Shown here piece by piece: positions 45,933 to 64,000 of a DNA stretch of 64,000 nt. Each line of letters starts with the position of its first letter. Position 1 is the first letter of the stretch. Both the position numbers and the translations under genes were made by a program. Source of the DNA: Amaranthus tricolor. Its lineage: Eukaryota; Streptophyta; Magnoliopsida; Caryophyllales; Amaranthaceae. A model generated the notes under the pieces. It ran no database searches. It was not told the DNA's origin and was given only the letters and a program-made list of their open reading frames with translations. The stretch covers positions 43,496,059-43,560,058 of the forward strand of contig NC_080047.1 of NCBI RefSeq assembly GCF_026212465.1. Reading direction: 5' to 3'.

Positions 45933-48129
45933 TGGGTTTGGATTTTTGTCATTGCCGATGACACAAAAAACAATTTAGTGAAGTATGTTTATTACTTCTG
46001 TTGATGAATGTTCATAATTCATCAGTGTATAATAATTTTTCAAATCAACTCATTTGTTTGTATGGTTGAAGAAAATTCATGTCGATTGATTGGTTCATTA
46101 TTGGATGAATTAGAGAAGATTATTATTATGCTCATTAACTCATTCAAAGGCTACAAATACAATTCACTTGAAATGGAAACTAGAAATGTTAATTTTAAAT
46201 GTTAATTTTAGAGTTTTAAAAACTTAGAAAATTTGAATACCATAAGAAATAAATGAGTAGATAAGTAAAATGAAAATGATTAAAAAGGAAGATAAGAAAA
46301 AAGAAAAGGGTAGAAAAGAAGGGTTTTGTAAATACAGCTCCTCTTGTATGAGATCGTCTTATCGTGAGACGAGTTTATACAAAAGCTCTAATATGTTAAA
46401 AGTTTCTATTATTGGGCTATTTAACCCAAATATGAGGCACGTCTTACGGTGAAACCGTCTCATAATTTGGGGTTATATATATAAAGGGAAATTTAAAAAA
46501 AGTTAATATAGAATTTTGAAGACGAAGGTTCTGAAACTTGATCTATGCAAGTTTTGGGTTTCTAGTAACTATGATTATTTGTCAAACAGACCCTTAAAAT
46601 ATTATAACTTTCATTATTGTTGAAAATGATGATTATTCATTGAACTTTTATTATTAACGCATAATTTTTTGGATTAACTAACAACTTTTTTTGTCAAGTG
46701 AGAAAAGAAAAAAATAAAAGAATCTTTACCACAAGGGTGAAAAGGAAATCATTCAACCGGATCTATGTATTATCAACTCTTAAATTTTTCTCATATTTTC
46801 TACTAACTTTTTCCATCTTCCGAAATTTTTGTCACCTCTATGCAATGCTTAGATATATCAAATTCTTTCATGTTTAATGGCATAACCTATTTCTTACTCC
46901 GACTCATAATTTATTTATTAAACTTTTTTACTAATGATAAGTTTAAATAATGTATATGAATTATTTTTAAAATCAAATAATTAAATAATTAAATTATTTA
47001 ATTTAATTAATTAAATAATATGTCTATTATTTTAATCAATTAGTCATTTTATTTATTTGAGTTAATTTAATTATTTGCTAACTAATAAAATAATGTAATT
47101 ATCTCTTGATTTATTATTTCTCTAATCATTCATAATTTACTTAATTAAATTATTTAATATTCATTTTGTTTATTTGTTAGTTGTAAATATTATACTAGAC
47201 CATTGTCTTCCACATGACATGCTTTAACGGATTTTTTGGACACCCTATTCAATATCCTTACAACGAGTAGCACAAAAAATAGGGATTTTTAAGTAGGGGT
47301 GAAAGTTTGATTTTTAGTTTGGATTTGATATAAATTTAAATCAAATTGAATAAAATTTGGTTTTGATATTTTCAGTTCAAATTCAAATTATAATATTTAT
47401 AATCCAAATTGAACCAAACCGAATTTTAAAATACCAATCCAAATTGAACCGAATAGACCGAATTGCACATATTTGTATATTTTGCACCGAAAATCATTTT
47501 TGCGTGTATTGTTTCAAACTTATTCTTTTTAAAGCTCTTAAATAGATATTAATAATTTTAGGGTTTTTAATTTGAACAAGTAAAAAACTTTTTACAAAAA
47601 TCTAAAAATAAGGGCAAAAATTCAAACAAATCAAATGGAAGATATAACATGCCTTTAACATTTCGATTTTGTTAGACCCTAGACCGAGTTCAAACTAAAC
47701 ACCGAATTATAATTAAAATTCAGTCCAAACCAAACCAAATTTAAAATATAGTCAAATCAAATTACTTATTCAATTTGGTTTGGTTTGGTTCGGTGTTTGA
47801 TTTTTCACCAAATTATTTATACCTCTAATTTTCAATGAAACAGTAAAGGTTAAAATTCCATCATCGAAAGACCTAAGGTTAAAGTTTTCTTTTAAAATTT
47901 AAATCAAATTTCCAGTCAATTTTAAATCAAGTCAATATCTCCATTATTCCACTATTCTAATCAAAATTTTCATTTTCCTTCTAATAACAAAAAATTGTAG
48001 GGTTTAACTCAAAAACCCCAAATTAAATCCCCGCCATCTCCTTTACACAACTCCCCCTTTCTCATTCTCGTACATACTGAAAAAAATCACCATTAATTCA
48101 CCTTAAAAAGCTTCCTTCTTTTCTAAAAA
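45933..48129. other. Intergenic between cyclin and CIP111 genes
   Basis: The cyclin 3' UTR lies at the left end. A GAGAC-family repeat is at 46345-46465 (GTATGAGATCGTCTTATCGTGAGACGA ... CTTACGGTGAAACCGTCTCATA). A strongly AT-rich stretch with ATTTAATTAATTAAAT palindromes lies at 46975-47160. A repeat-like block at 47296-47825 is rich in TTTGGTTTGGTTCGGT and AATTGAACCGAA words on both strands and may be a degenerate MITE. No gene seen. Confidence 0.45.
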
Positions 48130-57793
<9,664 letters not shown>

Positions 57794-59736
57794 TGTTCTA
57801 CTATGCCAACTCAACCCGCTTTAAATTGTCCTCATTACTTGTGATGCTCTTTTGGAGTTTTGTTTGCTTTTGACCCAAGGTTTCACCTGCTATTGCTTCC
57901 ATATATGCTCTCTGTTGCCCGAATAAACAATCTTTTGTTTTTCTCGTCAAATATTTATATAGTTTTAGGGAATCTGGTGCATAATGTGGTGTTACCTAAT
58001 CAGGATGCAAGTTGGTATGGTTCCAGAATCATGTCAATTTATTATTCATTAGCCGTTCTTTTAGGAATGCTGTAATGTTAAGGAAATTGTTATTTTATAA
58101 GGGCAAGTTGTTTTTTGAATCCAGTTGTAATAGGTAGTTCTTGGTAGGATATGAGCCATAGTGCAAAAATGCAGTAACAGTCACGATCACGGTCACGGAG
58201 CAGTGATGTGGTAACATGATTTATCATAACATCAAACATCTACCTACAAAACATGGGATTCATTCGAAACAGTCAAAATGCATTTTTAACGCTTTTACAA
58301 CATAGGAAATATCGGTTTGTTTTTTTGAAAACCTTTACAATGCAACCAATGCAATGCGATACAACCTTGTTTTTGTCTTATGATAAGAGCTCTTAACAAT
58401 CACCTTGTAATTTGGTACTTTAAGACCACATATTTCATGATCGCATGTTTGCTCAATTGAATGTTCTTGGTGTGCTATACTGAAGAAGACTTGTTCTTTG
58501 TTGAAATTGGGTGGAGTTTAAGTCGCTTGATTTTCTTTAGAAAACAATCTATTCATGCATCAGAATATTGTTTAGTGTAATCGTTTTACGGAACTGATCT
58601 TCCCTATTCACTGATCCGTCTAGATTTTACAGGTTCATTGCTTACTTGATAATAAGCATTATAGCATTATCTAAGCTGTGTCTTGACTGTTTGTTTGGTA
58701 CGCCTATTTTAATCTATATTTGCAAGTCGCTACCGAATGGAATTCTGTCGTCATTGATTGTGAAATTGTAGAATTTAAAACTGGTATTTGGCCTGTTACC
58801 TCACAATATCCGGTTGACCCTTAACTGAGTGGAGATCTATCACATTTGAGTTAGATTTTAAAAGGCTGTTATCGGCTATTTGACAAGGACGTGTTGATAA
58901 CAAAATATTATTGTCATGCGATTATCTTATTAAACTTATAGACTGCCTTCGATGTGAATATAATCGTACTGTTTGTCGTGGTTATTGCTTCCTTTTGTGA
59001 TTAAAGTGGACATTATGGGTCTGTTCTCATCCTTTATGGTGTTGATTTCGAGTAATATATAAAAATTATTGATTTTGTTGAATCACAACTGAATGAGGAT
59101 TGGCTTGTTTCTTCTAGTTATGACCTTTTTACTCTTTTATTATGTTGTGTCATCTTGAGTCACATACCGTAAAAACAAGCATGGATTGTATCATATCATA
59201 TCGGCCGAGTTGTAAAAGTTCAAAAAAAGTGTTTTCGGCAAGTTTGAGGGATATCTTGTTTTCTCGGACGATATCTGGTGGTATGAAAACTGCATCACTC
59301 TTGTTACTGCATGACTATGACTTTTACCTCAATTGCCATCGGAAATATGTTTTGCACTATGACTTGATTGAGCTTACTAGTAGATCCCACTTTTCACAAA
59401 CATGGGTCGGAATGCGATCTTCTTCAACCCTTGTTTTTATTTTTTCTAGTGGTCGAGTTATACCAAGTGTTTTTCCTTGCTGCGGTTTCTGTACCGACCT
59501 GTTACCGGGTATCCGTTGTCTTGACTCAAGGATAACATTAAATTTGAGAATATTAAAAACAAAGCATGAAAAAAAGTGTTATGATAGAGGAGAATAAACT
59601 TTGCAGATGCTTTGCTTGACTATATAATATATCAGCCGTAACAAAAATTTTGTCTTATATGAAGTTGTCCTAATCAGCAGCACGACATGATTAGTAAATA
59701 ATTAATGAACTAATCTGCATTCACATGGATAAACAG
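57794..59736. other. CIP111 3' region; no independent gene supported
   Basis: Either 3' UTR followed by intergenic sequence, or a 1947-bp terminal intron (57790-59736) if the candidate exon at 59737 is used. A CACGATCACGGTCACGG repeat-like block lies at 58180. An open frame of 151 codons at 59142-59597 starts MLCHLESHTVKTS; it has no motif I recognise and no splice or codon-pattern support, so it is not called as a gene. Confidence 0.45.
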
Positions 59737-59818
59737 GAACCCGATGATGTGGATTCACCGGCTCGCTTCTTGGTTCCACACTGGCTTTCCATGGCGGAGC
59801 ACATCTTCTGACAGGTAA
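59737..59818 (+). other. Candidate alternative last exon of the CIP111-like gene
   Basis: If exon 10 is cut at TCCTG|GTAATG (57789/57790) instead of running on to its TAA, the next AG acceptor that restores the frame and has a branch-like CTAAT upstream is AAACAG at 59736. It adds NPMMWIHRLASWFHTGFP followed by nine more residues and a TAA at 59816-59818. The added tail is Trp/Arg-rich and amphipathic, unlike random intergenic translation. The alternative is that the protein simply ends SSW at 57793. Confidence 0.45.
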
Positions 59819-61593
59819 GCGGAGCTAAATTATTCCGCAACCATACGCATGAAAATGTTCTTTCCCGGCTCATAACACAGGTTTGTTACTGCTGATATTG
59901 CACGTAAGACACAAACCCGACAGTTCTGTTTCTGGAATTGTGCAGTTTACAATTTCCAATCATAGCAAAATACTAGTAGATATGGGAATTAAATGTATGA
60001 CATATTCCTAAGAGTAGGAAACAAACAGATACTATGACAAATACAGAAAATGAAATGTAGTTTGTTATATTTGGTGGGGACTGTATAATGTATAAATCCA
60101 AGACATGAGTATGTTTTTATTTTATTTTGTGCACATACTTTTAGCCTAGCTAAGAAATTGATAGATACTCCTTTGCACTCAGATAACGATATTTTTCCTC
60201 ACAATATGTCTTGTCTGGGGCGAGGCAAACTCATACGAACGGAATTTAAGAAGCAAGCTTAGATGATTAGGGTCGGACTGGCATGCAACTGCCCTGACCC
60301 GACTCGGCCCGACGCTCGTATTTTACTAATTCACTTAACACAACACAATTTGTCACGAGGCACTACAGACATGGCTAATGAGCATCCCAACGCGACGCAA
60401 TTCTCGACAAAACACAACATGACACTGCATAGCAGGATACGTTTTGACGTGTAACATGACATGATTTCCATGGCTAGAATCGAGTGACGCTCGAATCCCT
60501 ATGTGGGTGATTGATGTTAAGCTTGAGAGTGAATTTGGATTGATTTGTCCTACAGCTAGGATGGTCTATTTGTAGGGTCCCTATTGTCAATATTCACATA
60601 TTTGGAATTTGTAGCTTTATTTTCACATTTTTCAAAATCCTCATCATTCAATATCTGTTTTTCTAGTGTTTAGGGGATCAACTATCAAGGAATCATTTAA
60701 CCATATTTCATGTCTCGTGTACGGTTCCGATTAAAAGCTGCCATTTTTCTATTTATCAATCTCTTCCTACAGTAAATAAAGATAAAAGAATATATAACAA
60801 TCATGCACTCATTATTTCATATTCATGGTAAAATGAATAATGTTATACTTTTACTAATTTACATTTGGCTATTTTTTATGGTTAACATGTTTGGCGTACC
60901 AGTTTTTTTTATTTAAAATCTTATTATTCGACAAAGTAAGTGTTTATATAGTAATTAGTGTAGGTAGTTATTTTTAAAATGTTACAAATTGTCGTATTCT
61001 AAAACTATAACTAGTATTTTAATATAAATTATATTCAAATAGTTATCATTTTTATTTTTATCAAATAATATTATTTATCCACGTAATTAAATAGTCAAAT
61101 GTCTTATAACTATAGCTCTATATCTATATCTTTTCACGACAACTATTTTTGCAAGTTTTATATGAAATCGTCTCACTATGAGATGGTTTTATATAATTAG
61201 TTAATTTTTTAATTGATCACTTTAAAATTGTAAGTGATCATTTTAAGATTATTAGTAATTTTTTAAGACTCATTATCATCATATCCAGAGCATTCCGCTT
61301 ATATCATCACTTTAAGATTATTTGGACAATTAGAAGTTGCTTACCTCTCTACCTTGCATCGAATAGGCTTAGCATACAAGAAAATGTTAATAAATTAATG
61401 GGTAATGTTTATATATAGAAATACTTTTTATATTTTTTGTACTATCTTATATGGATAATATTTGTCATAAATATGAGTGAAAAACTACGTTAGTTGTTGA
61501 ACTTTGCTTTGCATTTCTAAAATTTTAGTCTTGTGAAAATAAATATAATAATTAATTGCTTGTTTTGTATTTATTTTATTTTATAAAAAAATG
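59819..61593. other. Intergenic sequence, no gene seen
   Basis: At 60230-60450 GC-richer sequence with ACGACATGGCTAATG-like words may be an old repeat. A GAGAC-family terminus pair is at 61155-61190 (GAAATCGTCTCACTATGAGATGG), followed by ATCACTTTAAAATTGTAAGTGATC. No coding evidence. Confidence 0.45.
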
Positions 61594-62067
61594 GAAAATT
61601 TGAAATGATTAAGATAAATTATCAACAAAATGAACCAAATAAGATAAGTTTCAATTTATTTTCAAAAGTAAGCGTGAAATTCCCTAACCTGTAGTTTGGG
61701 ACTGTTCGCAGTTAGTAACTGCTAATAAAAAAAACACAATAATTGTTCGCAGTTACTAACTGCGAACAACTTTGAGTTTTTTTTAACCTGTTCGCAGTTT
61801 GACCTATTCACGGTGGAAGCTGTTGTGCGTATTTGTGAAGCTAGCTGTTCGCAGTTGAACAGGTCAAAAAAAAGTCAAAGTTGTTCGCAGTTTGTAACTG
61901 CGAACAACTTTGACTTTTTTAACCTGTTCGCAATTAGTAACTGCAAACAGCCTCAAATTACATGTTTGAGAATTTCACGCTTACTTTTGAAAATAAGTTG
62001 AAACTTATCTTATTTAATTTATTTTATTGATAGTTTGTCTTAATTATTTTAAATTTTCAAAAAAATG
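61585..62067. mobile_element. Short MULE-type element with the same palindrome motif and a 9-bp target duplication
   Basis: The element is 61594-62058 (465 bp), flanked by exact 9-mers AAAAAAATG (61585-61593 and 62059-62067). Its inverted repeats start GAAAATTT and contain CAAAAGTAAGCGTGAAATTC on both sides. The core shares AAAAGTAAGCGT with the 2.0-kb MULE at 10120-12141. The interior has complete or partial copies of the GTTCGCAGTTAGTAACTGCG motif at 61702-61722 (partial), 61743-61769, 61881-61907 and 61924-61950, plus half-units near 61788 and 61845. No gene inside. Confidence 0.85.
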
Positions 62068-64000
62068 CATGACTTACAAATAAGAGGTATAATGAGGGTC
62101 CATTTAAAAATAATAAAGTTGGATTGATGGTGGTGGGATCAAAATGCAATGATTCATTTACCTCTGAATTTCAAAACTTTCCTTACCAAATTGCTATTTG
62201 CAATTGCTAACATGCATCCTATGACTATTGTATGGCCAAGGTTTAATCAACTTGTTAATAAACATGATCAAATTTTGTGTACTTGTGTTGTGTTGTACCC
62301 TTCTTGGCTCCCACCACCTTTATTTCTCTTAACATCATATTGATAATTGATAACTAATAAAGTAATGTCTTTTTATAAACTCGTGTTTTTAAAAATGAAA
62401 AATAGAGATTGAATTAATTATGAGAATTCAAGTTACATTATATCGAAATTCAAGATTTATGTACTTTTTTTATAATGTCATACTTCATACCTCATTAATC
62501 TATTAGAACAACAAGAAGGTAAAATTTTTTAATCCCAAAAGGTTGAAAAGAGTTATATGTGCGATATCTAAGTGAGCTTTAAAAGGATTGTAGATTGCAC
62601 ATATCGACAGAGCGCACAAGTGAGGCGAAAGTGTGCTGAAAGAATTTGTGTTAGTCTGTGGGATCAGTCTACGACCTCAATACATGGATAGTCAATGGCG
62701 GTCTGATGAACTGAAATGCTAAAATATGAATCAATTAATCAATTTCAATATTGTTTCTCCATTCATTTAATATATTATGATATCACTTATAAGAAATTGC
62801 CAACAAATATTACAAACATCCAACAAGCTACTCCTAACAATACATTATTATTTGTCTCTAAACAAAGGATCTACATTTTGGCACCCTTGTCTATGAGGAC
62901 AAATTGGATGATCCAAATGCAACACATGAAATATGAAAACAGATTGGCGTTATTATCTAAACAAATAGAGAATGTTCTTTATGGATATTGACACAATATA
63001 AAATCCAATCCAACTTAGGAGAATATAATCAAGTTGATGAACATGTGTATTACTCTTTAACACAAAATTTCCTTCATTTTTCTTTTTAATTATTTTTATT
63101 AAATTTATCTATTTCTATTTTATGTCATAATTTACACTCTATTTTTTAATTTTCATTCATCCATTCAACTTATCTCATCTAAAAATATATACCTCCAATA
63201 AATTCTGTTGTGAGGTGACAGAATGTGGCATTAAAATGAAAAAGTAAGCTAAAGAAAGAAAATAAATTATGATAAAGAAAATAAAAATAAGATAAATTTA
63301 ATGAAATAAATTAAAAAATAGGTAAATTTTGTGGAACGAAGAGAGCGACTATTTCAACACCAATAATTAAGATTTTATTCAAGATTATGAGATAATCCCT
63401 AATAATTATGTCTACTTTGATCTAGTAGTTTAGAATACAATGATGAAATAAAAGATAAGATTGCTCAAATTTGACAAAAATACTTTACGTTGTGAAACCC
63501 TAAGAAATCATAGTTTACTTGATTAGGAGCAATAATCTTTGAATTATGATGTCAAGTCATCCAAATGGCCATATGCTTGTTTTTGTAAAAGACAAATGAT
63601 ATGCTGGCTTTCATGATTATTTATGGGTTTCTCTATAATTATTTTTTTTTTTTTTGCTTTTTCTTATTTTAGCCAAACACCAATTGTTTGGTTGGAACTT
63701 TGACAATATTACCTACCTCCTAAACCACTAATTTAAAAGGTTAATTTTTTGAAACATAGATGCAAATTTTTAATTTGATATATCAATAAATATGGAATAT
63801 ATGTGAACATTTAAGATAAATTATGATAATAAAAATTATTGAATTAAACTTTTTTTAATTCATGACACCAAAATCATTATTACATTTTGAAATAATTTAT
63901 AATGTCTTGTCTTTCTTATTTTTACTTTGTGCATCTACTATTGCTCAGAAACATTCTTATATTCCCTCCATTTCACTAATAAGGAATAATAAGTCCTTAC
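62068..64000. other. AT-rich intergenic sequence, no gene seen
   Basis: Short open frames only, without motifs. At the right edge TATTCCCTCCATTTCACTAA (from about 63959) looks like the left end of a Stowaway MITE cut by the window border. Confidence 0.45.

Noticed and set aside
59142..59597. 151-codon open frame after CIP111
   Set aside because: No recognised domain, no splice context, ordinary composition. It lies inside the possible terminal intron of CIP111.

Overview
The window looks like nuclear DNA of a dicot-type flowering plant. It is AT-rich, its genes have many introns with GT-AG borders, and it is full of plant transposon families and a plastid-derived insert. I cannot name the species from sequence alone.

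Layout. Positions 1-1360 look like the promoter and 5' leader of a gene on the minus strand that continues off the left edge. Positions 1.4-31 kb are gene-poor. They hold: Stowaway-type MITEs; TRIM (terminal-repeat retrotransposon in miniature) remnants; a 957-bp fold-back element; a 2.0-kb Mutator-like element (MULE) with a 9-bp target duplication, palindromic termini and a broken plant-mobile-domain gene; a nuclear copy of plastid ndhJ (NUPT); a structurally complete but coding-defective Ty1/copia element (16090-20844) with apparently identical LTRs; and two long (TA)n arrays.

Positions 31.4-59.8 kb are gene-rich, with three well-supported genes all on the plus strand: a SCAB1-like plant actin-binding protein (12 coding exons, 488 aa), a B1-type mitotic cyclin (9 coding exons, 439 aa; destruction box and two MSA promoter elements) and a CIP111-like tandem AAA ATPase (10 coding exons, 1052 aa, possibly with one more 3' exon). 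All three reading frames join cleanly across every intron proposed here. Their introns carry hAT-type MITEs, TRIMs, Stowaway MITEs and private tandem arrays. A LINE reverse-transcriptase relic lies just upstream of the cyclin promoter. Positions 60-64 kb are gene-poor again and hold a second, 465-bp MULE related to the one at 10 kb.

The three genes act in separate processes (actin bundling, G2/M control, AAA-ATPase protein remodelling), and I see no reason to treat them as a functional cluster. The most unusual structure is the pair of MULE-type elements about 50 kb apart, each with an exact 9-bp target duplication, whose ends are built from near-perfect 27-bp palindromes. One of them carries the plant-mobile-domain gene relic.
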